This document shows, piece after piece, positions 26,433 to 34,980 of a stretch of DNA of 64,000 nucleotides. Position 1 is the stretch's first letter; each line of letters begins with the position of its first letter. This DNA is from Gemmatimonadota bacterium. GTDB lineage: Bacteria > Gemmatimonadota > Gemmatimonadetes > Longimicrobiales > Longimicrobiaceae. Made by a program: the position numbers and the translations under genes. Below the pieces are notes generated by a model. It worked only from the letters and a program-made list of their open reading frames with translations, was not told the DNA's origin and did no database searches. The DNA lies in the NCBI GenBank assembly GCA_028287185.1, contig JAQBQD010000033.1, positions 51,725 to 115,724 of the forward strand, given 5' to 3'.

Positions 26433-26470
26433 CGCGGGGGAGAGAGCGCCGTGGCACCCTCTCCCCCGCG
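26433..26470. terminator. glyS: Terminator hairpin after glyS
   Basis: CGCGGGGGAGAG pairs perfectly with CTCTCCCCCGCG (12 bp, 14-nt loop), 27 bp beyond the glyS stop. Confidence 0.65.
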
Positions 26471-26496
26471 GGACCTCCCGAATCACCCACGGCGGA

Positions 26497-27855
26497 TCAG
26501 GCGCCGATGCGCTCCAGCAGGAAATCGGGGATGCGGTCCTCGGAGATGCGGGTCTGCTCCATCGTGTCGCGCTCGCGGATGGTGACGGTGCCCTCGGCCG
26601 CGCCCTCGCCGTCGATGGTGATGCAGAACGGCGTGCCGGCCTCGTCCTGGCGGCGGTAGCGCTTGCCGATGGAGCCGGCATCGTCGTACAGGTTGGGGAT
26701 GCCGCGGCGGCGCAGGTCCTCGTGGATGGCGCCGGCGCGCTCGGGCATGCCGTCGCGCTTGACGAGCGGGAAGATGCCGGCCTTGAGCGGCGCCAGCGAG
26801 GGCTTGAGGCCCAGCACCACGCGCTGCTCGCCCTCCACCTCCTCCTCGCGGTAGCCGTTGGCCAGCACCGCCAGGGTGATGCGGTCGGCGCCGACGGAGG
26901 TCTCGATGATGTACGGCAGGTAGCGCTTGCCGGCCACCGTGTCCACGTACTGCAGCTTCTTGCCCGAGAACTCCTCGTGCCGGCGCAGGTCGAAGTCGGT
27001 GCGGTTGTGCACGCCCTCCACCTCGCCCCACCCCTCCTCACCCACGCTGCCGCCGAAGAAGAACTCCACGTCGAAAGCGGCCTTGGCGTAGTGGGCCAGC
27101 TTGTCGGGCGCGTGCTCGTGGAAGCGCAGGCGGTCGGGGGCCAGGCCCAGCACCCCCGTGTGCCACTCCATCCGCCGCGCCTTCCACTCGTCGAAGGCGG
27201 CGTCGTCGGTGCCCGGCTCCACGAAGTACTGCATCTCCATCTGCTCGAACTCGCGCGTGCGGAAGGTGAAGTTCCCGGGCGTGATCTCGTTGCGGAACGC
27301 CTTGCCGATCTGGGCGATGCCGAAGGGGATCTTCTGCCGCGCGCTCTGCTGCACGTTCAGGAAGTTCACGAAGATGCCCTGCGCCGTCTCGGGGCGCAGG
27401 TACACGGTGGCGGCCTCGCCCTCCACCGGCCCCATGAACGTCTTGAACATCAGGTTGAACTGGCGCGGCTCGCTCCACTGGCCGGTGACCCCGCACGAGG
27501 GGCAGCGGATCTCGGCCATGGTGGCCTTGCCCGACTCGGACTGCAGCGTATCCTCGCGGAAGCGGCGGTGGCAGTTGCCGCACTCCACCAGCGGGTCGCT
27601 GAACTCAGCGACGTGGCCCGACGCCTCCCACACGCGCGGGTGCATGAGGATGGCGGCGTCCAGGCCCTCGATGTCGTCGCGCTCGTGCACCATCGCGCGC
27701 CACCAAGCCTCCTTCACGTTGCGCTTCAGCTCCACGCCCAGGGGGCCGTAGTCCCACACGGAGCCGGTGCCGCCGTAGATCTCGGAAGACTGAAAGACGA
27801 AGCCCCGCCGCTTGCACAGCGAGACGAGCTTGTCGAGGAGCTGGGTGTCGGCCAT
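26497..27855 (-). CDS. glyS: Glycyl-tRNA synthetase, dimeric class II type
   Basis: 452 residues, single-chain (alpha-2) form as in archaea and many bacteria; often called glyQS. It charges tRNA-Gly. Motifs: [17 protein letters not shown] at the N-terminus, a zinc-ribbon CGNCHRRF...CPSCGV, motif 2 region [22 protein letters not shown] (read in pieces), the glycine-binding HNRTDFDL, motif 3 [10 protein letters not shown], and an anticodon-binding domain with [19 protein letters not shown]. The start [13 protein letters not shown] matches family N-termini; ribosome binding site is weak. A GC-rich hairpin lies 100 bp upstream and belongs to whatever is transcribed before it. Confidence 0.96.
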   Translation of the reverse strand: MADTQLLDKLVSLCKRRGFVFQSSEIYGGTGSVWDYGPLGVELKRNVKEAWWRAMVHERDDIEGLDAAILMHPRVWEASGHVAEFSDPLVECGNCHRRFREDTLQSESGKATMAEIRCPSCGVTGQWSEPRQFNLMFKTFMGPVEGEAATVYLRPETAQGIFVNFLNVQQSARQKIPFGIAQIGKAFRNEITPGNFTFRTREFEQMEMQYFVEPGTDDAAFDEWKARRMEWHTGVLGLAPDRLRFHEHAPDKLAHYAKAAFDVEFFFGGSVGEEGWGEVEGVHNRTDFDLRRHEEFSGKKLQYVDTVAGKRYLPYIIETSVGADRITLAVLANGYREEEVEGEQRVVLGLKPSLAPLKAGIFPLVKRDGMPERAGAIHEDLRRRGIPNLYDDAGSIGKRYRRQDEAGTPFCITIDGEGAAEGTVTIRERDTMEQTRISEDRIPDFLLERIGA

Positions 27856-27957
27856 GCGCGTAGGTCCGGCTGGGCTGAATTGGGGCGCCGCGGTGCGGCC
27901 GCCAGGTCGCGTTTCAGGAGCCGGGGATATTAGCGCGCGGGCACGGGTGGGGCAATC

Positions 27958-27988
27958 GGCGCCGCTCCGCCTGGCGCGGAGCGGCGCC
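27958..27988. terminator. Strong hairpin upstream of glyS
   Basis: GGCGCCGCTCCGC and its exact complement form a 13-bp stem with a 5-nt loop. It lies 12-42 bp beyond the possible end of the Cys-rich reading frame at 28000-28203, where a terminator would be expected if that frame is or was a gene. Confidence 0.55.
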
Positions 27989-27999
27989 GGCCGTGGGGC

Positions 28000-28203
28000 T
28001 CGGCAGTTTCCCGCGATGCACGACACGTCGCAGGTGGGGATGGCGCACGTGCCGCCATCTGAGCCGTTGCCACCCGCACAGGCTCCGGGCGAGCAGGTTT
28101 CCCAGGGGTTCAAGGTACAGCCGGAGCTAGCGCATGGAAGTACCTCGCAGGTGGGAGAGGGGAATGGGGGAGATGAACGCAACTTGACCGCAAACTCATG
28201 CAC
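28000..28203 (-). other. Cys-rich reading frame, possible RiPP precursor or its remnant
   Basis: From a GTG at 28203 the frame reads [20 protein letters not shown] and later [20 protein letters not shown]: nine cysteines in the last 50 residues with many Thr/Ser, as in lanthipeptide-like precursor cores. The codon after the last Cys is CGA, one C-to-T change from a stop, and a 13-bp-stem hairpin follows. As it stands the frame is open and runs in phase into glyS. No ribosome-binding site, typical leader or modification enzyme is seen nearby, so it may be a decayed gene or chance. Confidence 0.3.
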
Positions 28204-28489
28204 TGGGGCGGTGCATCTCGGCGTCGGGTCCGCGGCGCGCCGCCGAGCCGAGTCCCATCGGCGGACCCGCGCGTGAGAGCCGCCGGGCATCATCGGACAG
28301 CCGCGAAGATGATCGAATCCCGCCGGCCGGCGCCGAAGCGGGATGCCGCCGCGGCACGGCGCCCGCCCGCACCCTTGCGTCCGGACGCCCGAAGCCGAAT
28401 TGTATCGCACCTCCCGGCTCTACGCACTTCCGCCTGCCGGTGACGCCACGGACCCGCGGCGCCACCGCGATCCACGAGTGGAGAACACG

Positions 28490-29713
28490 ATGCATCCAAG
28501 AGCTTTGCTGGCCGTGGCGACCGCCCTGCTGGCCACCGCCGCCGTGAGCAGCCGCGCCGGCGCCCAGCGCGGCGGGCACAACAACCTGCCTCAGGTGGCG
28601 TGCACCGGCGGCGCGCCCCAGGCCACGCGCGAGGCGCTGGCCGCCCAGGCGGCGCTGGACCGCACCATCCTGCCCACGCTGTCCGAGGCCGACCGCCAGC
28701 GCTTCTACACCACGGCGCTGCAGCAGGCGGACGCGGGCATCGCCGCGAACGCGGGCAACGCATACCACCAGTTCCTCGCCGGCCGCGCGCACGCCGGGCT
28801 GGGGCAGCTCACCGAGGCGAACGCGGCGTGGGACAGGGCGCTGGCGGCCTGCCCCGAGCTGCGCGACGAGGTGGCCACCCGCCGCCGCGAGGCGCTGGAC
28901 CTGGCCTTCAACGCCGCGCTCCAGAAGTACACGGCGGGCGACGTGGCAGGCGCCGTGAGCGGGTGGGAGACCGTGGTGGCGCTGGACAGCACGCGCGCCG
29001 AGGCGCTCTTCAACCTGGGCGTGGCGTACACGCAGCAGAATGACCAGCCGCGCGCCGTGACCGCGTTCCGCCGGGTGCTGGCCCAGCCGGTTGCCGCCGG
29101 CGACACCACCGCCGCCGAGCGCCGCGGCGGCGCCATGACCGGGCTCGCCAGCGCCGGAACCGCCTACTTCCAGCAGAACAAGTTCGCCGAGGCGCACGAC
29201 ATCTTCGCCTCGCTGCACCGCGCGGACCCCACCAACCGCGACGCCGTCTACAACGACGCGCTGGCGCTGTACAAGTCCAGCCGCTGGACGGACGAGGTGC
29301 CGGTGGCCACGCGCATGGTGCAGATCGAGCCGCTCAACTACAACGCGCACATCATCCTCTTCAACGCCTACAAGGGGCTCTCGGAAGAGGCGCGCACCCG
29401 CCACGACAGCACCACCGAGCGCACCAACCGCAACCTGGCGCTGCATACGCTGGAGGCGGCGGACGCGCTTCCCGTGCAGCTGGACGGGATCCAGATCGGC
29501 GCCTCGGCCCTGAGCGGCACGGTGCAGGGCGCCAAGGCCGCCGCGGGCACGCCGGTGAACGTCGAGTTCACCCTGTACGGCGCGGACGGCCGGATCGGCA
29601 CCGAGACGGCGCACATCCCCGCGCCCGCCAAGGACGCGAAGGCGCCGTTCAGCGTGCCCCTCACCAACGCGGCGGCCCACCCCACCAGCTTCAGCTACCG
29701 CGTCCTTCCGTAG
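28490..29713 (+). CDS. Secreted TPR-repeat protein
   Basis: 407 residues. A cleavable signal peptide MHPRALLAVATALLATAAV ends near SSRAGAQ. Several tetratricopeptide repeats follow: AYHQFLAGRAHAGLGQLTEA, ALFNLGVAYTQQNDQPRAV, GTAYFQQNKFAEAHDIFASL and AVYNDALALYKSSRWTDEV. The last 90 residues form a beta-rich domain (VNVEFTLYGADGRIGTET). TPR proteins mediate protein contacts; this one is periplasmic or outer-membrane associated, role unknown. GGAG is 6 nt before ATG 28490. It appears monocistronic. Confidence 0.8.
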   Translation: MHPRALLAVATALLATAAVSSRAGAQRGGHNNLPQVACTGGAPQATREALAAQAALDRTILPTLSEADRQRFYTTALQQADAGIAANAGNAYHQFLAGRAHAGLGQLTEANAAWDRALAACPELRDEVATRRREALDLAFNAALQKYTAGDVAGAVSGWETVVALDSTRAEALFNLGVAYTQQNDQPRAVTAFRRVLAQPVAAGDTTAAERRGGAMTGLASAGTAYFQQNKFAEAHDIFASLHRADPTNRDAVYNDALALYKSSRWTDEVPVATRMVQIEPLNYNAHIILFNAYKGLSEEARTRHDSTTERTNRNLALHTLEAADALPVQLDGIQIGASALSGTVQGAKAAAGTPVNVEFTLYGADGRIGTETAHIPAPAKDAKAPFSVPLTNAAAHPTSFSYRVLP

Positions 29714-29914
29714 CCGCGGGCAGGTAGGCGCGGGCGATACGAAGCGGGGGCGACTCTCTGGAGCCGCCCCTGCTCTGCATTCGTACCCCAGCCCCTCTCG
29801 CCGACGTCCGTCCCCGGTCGCTGAGCACGGACCCGGCACGCTCCGCCCGGTGTACGTTGGGAGGTCGCAAAGCCAGCACCTGCTTACGTTTTCGTCACTC
29901 GTGGAGGGCGCGCC

Positions 29915-30130
29915 ATGTTCGAGCTCGGGCCGGAGAAGGTTCTCCTCATCGTCGTCGTCTTCATGCTGTTCGGCGGGAAGAAGCTTCCCGAGCTGGGCGC
30001 CGGACTGGGCCGCGGCATCCGCGACTTCAAGCGCGCGCTGAATGGCGAGGGCGAGGCATCCGCACCGCACACGAACACGGCCACTCCCGCGGAGCCTGCG
30101 CGCCTCACGGAGCTGCCGCCCGCGCGCTGA
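29915..30130 (+). CDS. tatA: Sec-independent translocase component TatA/TatE
   Basis: 71 residues, normal TatA size. It has a short N-terminal transmembrane helix (KVLLIVVVFMLFGG), then the FG-x-x-LPEL hinge (FGGKKLPELGAGLG) and an amphipathic helix (RGIRDFKRALNG), followed by a polar tail. TatA oligomerises at the inner membrane to move folded proteins with TatC. No tatB or tatC is in the window. GGAGGG is 5 nt upstream of the ATG; a strong terminator follows. Confidence 0.93.
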   Translation: MFELGPEKVLLIVVVFMLFGGKKLPELGAGLGRGIRDFKRALNGEGEASAPHTNTATPAEPARLTELPPAR

Positions 30131-30153
30131 CCTGCGCTTCGGCATCGACGCAA

Positions 30154-30183
30154 GGAAGCCCCGCGCACACGCTCGGGGCTTCC
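30154..30183. terminator. Bidirectional terminator between tatA and the SprT-like gene
   Basis: GGAAGCCCCG and CGGGGCTTCC, 10-bp stem with a 10-nt loop, located 24 bp after tatA and about 80 bp after the converging SprT-like gene. Confidence 0.7.
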
Positions 30184-30261
30184 CTCGTTCCCACCTTCGA
30201 CAGTCCCTCGCAGGTCGCACTTCGTCGGCGGTGCCGGGCGACCCTCCCGGTCTCGTCGACC

Positions 30262-31230
30262 CTACGTCCCGCGCCACTTCACCGGGCGCGTGGCTCGGGG
30301 GTGGACATCCAGCTTGCGGGCCATGCGGCGGAAGTCCAGGCCGTGGTCCACGGGGCGGCCGGTGGCGTGCTGCCACAGGTGGATCATCTCGTGGCGCACC
30401 GTGGCCTCGGCCTCGCCCGCCTCGCCGTGCGTGCACAGGTGGCGCGAGATGACGATCTCCAGCGGGCGCGCGGAGAAGTGCCCGTTGCGCCGGCGCATCC
30501 GGCCGCTCAGGTAGAACGGCGCCACGGGTAGCTCGCCGCCGAAGTGCAGCGCGTTCACGCGGTCGAACTCGGCGCGCATGCGCTCCACGTGCGGGCGGTC
30601 GTGCGAGGGCACGCGCCGCGTCTGTGGGCGCGGAGGCTCGGGCGAGGCGGGGATCTTCTCGATGAAGCGCCGCACCGCGTCGCGCGCCGCGTTGCGCTTC
30701 CGCCCGTCGCGCGTGGAGAAGAGCGCGGCCACGGCAAACAGCACCGCGTCCGGCGCCGTCGCGAACGCCCCGTTCAGCCGCAGCGTGGCCCCGCCGTCCG
30801 CCAGCGACGCCATCACCCGCCGGTTGCGCGTGAAGAGCACGCGCCGGAACCCGCCGCCCGCCGCCCGCATCACCGCGAGCACCTGCGCGTCCGTCCGCCC
30901 CCGGCTCTCGGTGGCCGCCGGCGCGGAATGGCTTCCGTTCGCGCGCGGGTCGCCCGCCCCCGTCCGGAGACCGGCGGAGGCGGCGGGGTTCGAAGGCGGG
31001 GCGGCGGGAGGGCGGGAGGGCGGCGACGTGCGCGGCGGCGGGCGGCGGCCGCGCTTCGGGGCGTTCGGGCGGGGGGATTGGGATGGATGGCCGGCCGCCG
31101 GGGCCTTCGCTCCGGCGGCGGCGCCGTTCGTGCCCGGCGCGCGCGGCGTGGAAGGCCGGCCGGCGGGCTTCGCCGGCTCGTCCGGCGGATCGAAGCCGAA
31201 CAGGTCGAGAAGCGCGTTCTTCCAGCTCAC
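30262..31230 (-). CDS. SprT-like zinc metallopeptidase-domain protein with Pro-rich linker
   Basis: 322 residues. A short N-terminal segment (SWKNALLDLFGFDPPDE) is followed by about 80 residues of Pro/Ala/Arg/Gly-rich linker, a middle domain (RRVLFTRNRRVMASLADGG, FAVAALFSTRDGRKRN), and a C-terminal SprT/Spartan-like domain. The zinc motif HEMIHLWQH (HExxH) and upstream DRVNALHFGGELPVA plus downstream DHGLDFRRMARKL fit the SprT fold. Spartan-type proteases cut DNA-protein crosslinks in other organisms; in bacteria the role is unclear. The GTG start overlaps the mqnC stop (GTGA), indicating coupling, though no functional link to menaquinone is evident. Confidence 0.82.
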   Translation of the reverse strand: MSWKNALLDLFGFDPPDEPAKPAGRPSTPRAPGTNGAAAGAKAPAAGHPSQSPRPNAPKRGRRPPPRTSPPSRPPAAPPSNPAASAGLRTGAGDPRANGSHSAPAATESRGRTDAQVLAVMRAAGGGFRRVLFTRNRRVMASLADGGATLRLNGAFATAPDAVLFAVAALFSTRDGRKRNAARDAVRRFIEKIPASPEPPRPQTRRVPSHDRPHVERMRAEFDRVNALHFGGELPVAPFYLSGRMRRRNGHFSARPLEIVISRHLCTHGEAGEAEATVRHEMIHLWQHATGRPVDHGLDFRRMARKLDVHPRATRPVKWRGT

Positions 31231-32339
31231 GCGTGCGTCAGGGCGGGGGGACGCTGGGCGCGGCGGTACTCCACCGTGTAGCCCATCTCGCGGGGGATGG
31301 CGAGCAGGCGGTCCATGTCGCGCGAGATGGTGGCGCCGGCCTTCTGCGTCACCTCGTCCTCCAACGGCAGGTCGAAGTCGTCCGCGCCGTACTCCAGGCC
31401 CGCGAAGGCGTTCTCGTTCTGCGTGAGGACGGACGTCCGCACGTGGGCCACGTTGTCCAGGAAGATGCGGGACAGCGCCAGGTGCCGGTGGTACTCGTTG
31501 GGGCTGATCTCGCGCCCGGCGAAGGCGGTGCCGTACGGCTTGTACGTCCAGCACAGGAACGAGAACACGCCCTCCAGCCCGTCGCGGCGGCATTCGTCCT
31601 GGAAGTCGCGGGTGCGCTGCAGGTGCTCCAGGCGCTCGTCCAGCGTCTCGTCGAAGCCGATCACCATCGTCGCCGTCGTCTTCAGGCCGGCGTCCACCAC
31701 GGCGCGCTGCGCCTGGAAGTACTGCTCCACCGTGTACTTGAACTTGCTGTGCCGCGCGCGGAAGCCTTCCGTCAGGATCTCGCTGCCGCCGCCCGTGATC
31801 CAGTGCACGCCCGCGTCGCGCAGCCGCGCCGCCGCCTCGCCGAACGACAGGTCGGCGCGGTCGGCCAGGTACATCAGCTCGGCGATGGTCAGCGCGTAGA
31901 ACTCCACCCGGTCGCCGTAGCGTGCGCGGACGGCGGCGAACAGGTCGGCGTAGTAGTGCAGCGGCAGCCTGGGGTTGAAGCCGCCGTTGAAGCCCACGAG
32001 GTCGCCGCCGTGCTCCAGCAGGTCGTCGATCTTGGCGAAGACGTCGTCGCGCGTGAGCACGTAGCCGCCCGCCTGGTTGGGCAGCACGTAGAAGGCGCAG
32101 TAGTCGCACTGCGCCACGCAGACGTTGGTGTAGTTGATGATGCGCATCACCATGTAGGTGGCGCGCCGGGGATCGTGGAAGCGCGCGCGCACCAGCGACG
32201 CCAGGCGCTTCAGCTCGGCGTCGGAGGCGTGCGTCCAGAGGAAGCGCGCGTCGTCCGCCGTGACCCGCTCGCCGCCCGCGACGCGGGCAGCCACCCGCAC
32301 CAGCCCCGCGTCGATTCCCTGCTCGGTTTCCCCCAGCAC
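31227..32339 (-). CDS. mqnC: Cyclic dehypoxanthinyl futalosine synthase (MqnC)
   Basis: 370 residues from the GTG at 32339, which has AAGGAG 6 nt upstream. A radical SAM enzyme of the futalosine route to menaquinone; it cyclises dehypoxanthinyl futalosine. The cluster motif is NVCVAQCDYCAFY (CX3CX2C, about 75-87). Other MqnC-typical stretches: GGYVLTRDDVFAKIDDLL, GFNGGFNPRLPLHYYADL, WITGGGSEILTEGFRARH and TSVLTQNENAF. The related MqnE and CofH enzymes differ in these blocks. It indicates a menaquinone-respiring organism. No other mqn gene is in the window. The stop is embedded in the start of the SprT-like gene. Confidence 0.9.
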   Translation of the reverse strand: MLGETEQGIDAGLVRVAARVAGGERVTADDARFLWTHASDAELKRLASLVRARFHDPRRATYMVMRIINYTNVCVAQCDYCAFYVLPNQAGGYVLTRDDVFAKIDDLLEHGGDLVGFNGGFNPRLPLHYYADLFAAVRARYGDRVEFYALTIAELMYLADRADLSFGEAAARLRDAGVHWITGGGSEILTEGFRARHSKFKYTVEQYFQAQRAVVDAGLKTTATMVIGFDETLDERLEHLQRTRDFQDECRRDGLEGVFSFLCWTYKPYGTAFAGREISPNEYHRHLALSRIFLDNVAHVRTSVLTQNENAFAGLEYGADDFDLPLEDEVTQKAGATISRDMDRLLAIPREMGYTVEYRRAQRPPALTHA

Positions 32340-32636
32340 TGTGCGCTCCTTCGCCAACGTGCGTGCCCTGCGCCCCCGCGATCCCCACAAGATAACCAGC
32401 CCTCCCGCCCCGCCGCCACGGGGACGCTGCCCCACCCGCGCGTCCGGCGTTCCTCGACGTCCGGACCGTCCGCATCCCGTTCCAGTGCAGGTACTTCGGC
32501 ACGAACTGATACGTCCGTGGATGGCACACCCTTTGCCCCGGCGGGGCGATGCCGCGCTTCCCGCGAAGGCGGAATTCCGCGCTCACGTCCGGCGAATGCC
32601 TGACGGGCTGCAAGTGACTCGGGCCCTTGGTGCTGT

Positions 32637-34364
32637 ATGCTCCGCCAATCCACGTCCGCCGACGCCGTAAACAGGAAGTTTGCGGCTTCCCGCGCCGCCC
32701 TGCTGGCCGCGCTCGCCCTGCTGGCCGCCTGCTCCGGCGGAGACGGGGGCGGCGGCGGCACGCCCACGGGGCCTCCGGGGGGCGGCGGCGGGAACCAGGC
32801 CGTGGGTGTGCAGGCCGTGGGCAGCACGCACTTCAGCGGCGCGCCGGGATACACGCTGGACGACAGCATGGCGGTGAAGGTGGTGGACCGCGTGGGCAAC
32901 GGCGTGGCCGGAGTCACGGTGCAGTTCGCGGCCGGCGCCGGCGGGGGCACCGTGTCCCCCGCGTCGGCGACGACGGACGGCAGCGGCGTGGCGAAGGCGG
33001 CGTGGACGCTGGCGGGCAGCACGGGCGAGCAGGCGGCCAGCGCCACCGTGAGCGGCATGACGCCGGTGGCGTTCGGCGCCACGGCCGCGTGGGGCCCGGA
33101 GGCGCGCGTCACGGTGGTCTCGGGCGACGCGCAGACGATGGTGCCGGGGTGCGCGGTGGCGGCGCCGCTGACGGTGAAGGTGACGGACGCGGGCGGGGCG
33201 GCGGTGGCCAACGCGTCGGTGTACTTCGACGTGGCGGCGGGCGCGGGGCGGCTGGCGGCCGCGTGGGCGAGGACGGACGCGCAGGGGCTGGCGTCCGCCG
33301 GCTTCGCGCCGGGGCAGGCGGGGGCGAGCACGGTTCGCGCCTCGCTGCACAGCCAGGCGCCCGCGGCGGCCACCTTCACGGCCAGCGGCGCGCGGATGGT
33401 GCCCGGCGGCTTCGCGGTGGTGGGCAACAAGGTGGTGAGCGCGGCCTGCGCCGAGACGCGCTTCGTGGGGCTGGCGCGCCCCTTCCTGGAGTCGTGGCAC
33501 CGCGGCGACGACCGGCTGATCGACCCGCAGATGTCGCGGACGGACTTCCGCAACATCCGGGCGTGGCACAGCAACGTCGTGCGCATCCCCATCAACGAGT
33601 CTTTCTGGCTGTCCACGGCGGCCAACTACGACCCCGAGTACCGGGCGCTGGTGGACAGCACGGTGCACCGCGCCGAGGAGGCGGGGCTGAACGTGATCCT
33701 GGACCTTCACTTCAGCGACCAGGGCGACCCCAACCGCAGCGCCTACACGCTGGAGCCGCTGCCCGACGTGAACCACGCCATCCCGTTCTGGCGCGAGGTG
33801 GCCACAGCGTACCGCAACGACCCGCGCGTGCTGTTCGAGATGTACAACGAGCCGCACGACGTGAGCTGGGCGATGTGGCGCGACGGCGGCGTGGTGCACG
33901 ACACCAGCGGCACCTACCAGGGCGCCGGCTACCAGCAGCTCTACGACGCCATCCGAAGCGTGGGCGCCGACAACATCGTGATCGCCAACGGGCTCAACTG
34001 GGGCTTCGACCTGTCGGGCGTGGCCACGCACCGGCTGAGCGGCTACAACGTGATGTACGGCACCCACGTGTACGACTGGCCCGAGAAGCAGCCCGCCGCC
34101 TGGGACGCCGGCTTCGGAAACCTGGCCGCGACGGCGCCCGTGATGATCGGCGAGTTCGGCACCATGAACTGCGGCGTGGCCTACTACAACGCGGTCATGA
34201 GCTACGCCGACCAGAAGAAGCTGCACATGGTGGCCTGGGCCTGGTACGCCCCGCCCGCCGACCGGCAGGACCTGGTGTGCACCTTCGCCGCCCTGATCTC
34301 GGACTGGAATGGCACCCCGACCCCCGTCGGCGCGGCGGTGAAGGCCCACTACGCGGCGTACTGA
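32637..34364 (+). CDS. GH5-family glycoside hydrolase lipoprotein (endoglucanase-like) with two Ig-like domains
   Basis: 575 residues. A lipoprotein signal ends in LLAACSGG, then a Gly-rich linker. Two bacterial Ig-like (Big_1/invasin-type) domains follow at about 50-150 and 155-255, recognised by MAVKVVDRVGNGVAGVTVQF and LTVKVTDAGGAAVANASVYF. The GH5 catalytic barrel covers about 265-575: VVRIPINESFW, VILDLHF, the acid/base Glu in MYNEPHD (about 404) and the nucleophile Glu in MIGEFGTMN (about 505), with YGTHVYDW between. It would cut beta-1,4-glucans at the cell surface. The ATG at 32637 gives a proper lipoprotein signal, but its ribosome-binding site is weak. Confidence 0.9.
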   Translation: MLRQSTSADAVNRKFAASRAALLAALALLAACSGGDGGGGGTPTGPPGGGGGNQAVGVQAVGSTHFSGAPGYTLDDSMAVKVVDRVGNGVAGVTVQFAAGAGGGTVSPASATTDGSGVAKAAWTLAGSTGEQAASATVSGMTPVAFGATAAWGPEARVTVVSGDAQTMVPGCAVAAPLTVKVTDAGGAAVANASVYFDVAAGAGRLAAAWARTDAQGLASAGFAPGQAGASTVRASLHSQAPAAATFTASGARMVPGGFAVVGNKVVSAACAETRFVGLARPFLESWHRGDDRLIDPQMSRTDFRNIRAWHSNVVRIPINESFWLSTAANYDPEYRALVDSTVHRAEEAGLNVILDLHFSDQGDPNRSAYTLEPLPDVNHAIPFWREVATAYRNDPRVLFEMYNEPHDVSWAMWRDGGVVHDTSGTYQGAGYQQLYDAIRSVGADNIVIANGLNWGFDLSGVATHRLSGYNVMYGTHVYDWPEKQPAAWDAGFGNLAATAPVMIGEFGTMNCGVAYYNAVMSYADQKKLHMVAWAWYAPPADRQDLVCTFAALISDWNGTPTPVGAAVKAHYAAY

Positions 34365-34980
34365 CGGCGATCCGAACCGATTCCGTCGATGGCCGATCGT
34401 CGGAGGACGTCCGGGATTCGGGATGGGGATCGACGCCGGGCTCCACCCGCGGAGGGTGGGGCCCGGTACGTCGTCCGCCGATGACGGAGCGCGCGGAGAT
34501 GGGCGCGGGATCAGGGCTCGCCCGTGGGTGGGAAACCCCGGGGCTGCCGTAGGAGACAAGCCCGCCGTCGCGGCCTCCGTGCGGCGGGGGCCGGGGTGGA
34601 TGCAGCCGCGGCCGTGAGGGTGGCGGGCGTCGGCGTCTGTGGAGCGCGGGCCGCGGGGGGAGTCGGGGGACGGGAGCGGAGGGAGGTGCGGGTACGCCGT
34701 TCGCGGTATCCGAAAGACGATGTTCGGAGGGAGACTCGCGCGGGGGTTTGCGCGAGTCTCCCTCCGGCGCGGGGAGACCCCGCAAGGCGCGGGCGCGGAG
34801 ATGGCGGCCGGCGGCGGGGATGCCGAACCGCGCCGAGGAGGCTCGCCGCGCCCGCGGAGGAGACCCGCCGGGCGGTTTCGGCGGGGCTCCGGAGCGGTCC
34901 GACGCCCGCCGCCCGCTACGGCGTCAACGATCCAATCATCCGCATCGACCCACGGCGACACTCAGCCAGCCAGGACACGA
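34365..34980. other. 616-bp intergenic region containing structured repeat C1
   Basis: No supported gene. The left half is degenerate repeat-like (GGGGCTGCCGTAGGAG at about 34541, as at about 23831). The right half is copy C1 of the long structured element (34703-34915). Confidence 0.55.
34703..34915 (+). repeat. Long structured intergenic element, family C, copy C1
   Basis: About 213 bp. From 5' to 3': conserved GTATCCGAAAGACGA; hairpin 1, GAGACTCGCGC with GCGCGAGTCTC; an enclosing stem GGCGCGGGGAG with CTCGCCGCGCC (one mismatch); inside it ACCCCGCAA and stem GGCGCGG with CCGCGCC; then hairpin 4, CGGAG with CTCCG around an inner CCCGCCG/CGGCGGG stem; end at CGCCGCCC. Two more copies share the layout (44158-44352, 60064-60258). 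It lies 65 bp before the lytic transglycosylase gene. Confidence 0.85.

Larger units (their letters stand above)
26181..26496. other. Intergenic region composed mainly of repeats B4 and A3 and the glyS terminator
   Basis: About 315 bp between glyS (stop 26497) and the lipoprotein gene. Nearly all is explained by repeat B4, repeat A3 and a 12-bp-stem hairpin. Confidence 0.6.

Noticed and set aside
28017..28276. Plus-strand frame [18 protein letters not shown]
   Set aside because: It is antisense to the Cys-rich frame, lacks a ribosome-binding site and family-like features, and runs into GC-rich non-coding DNA.
34703..34915. Family C element as a cobalamin, c-di-AMP, SAH or c-di-GMP riboswitch
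   Set aside because: A few strings are reminiscent (CCCCGCAA, GAGGAG), but the diagnostic cores, such as the cobalamin box or the GEMM tetraloop receptor, are absent, and one copy does not precede any gene on its strand.
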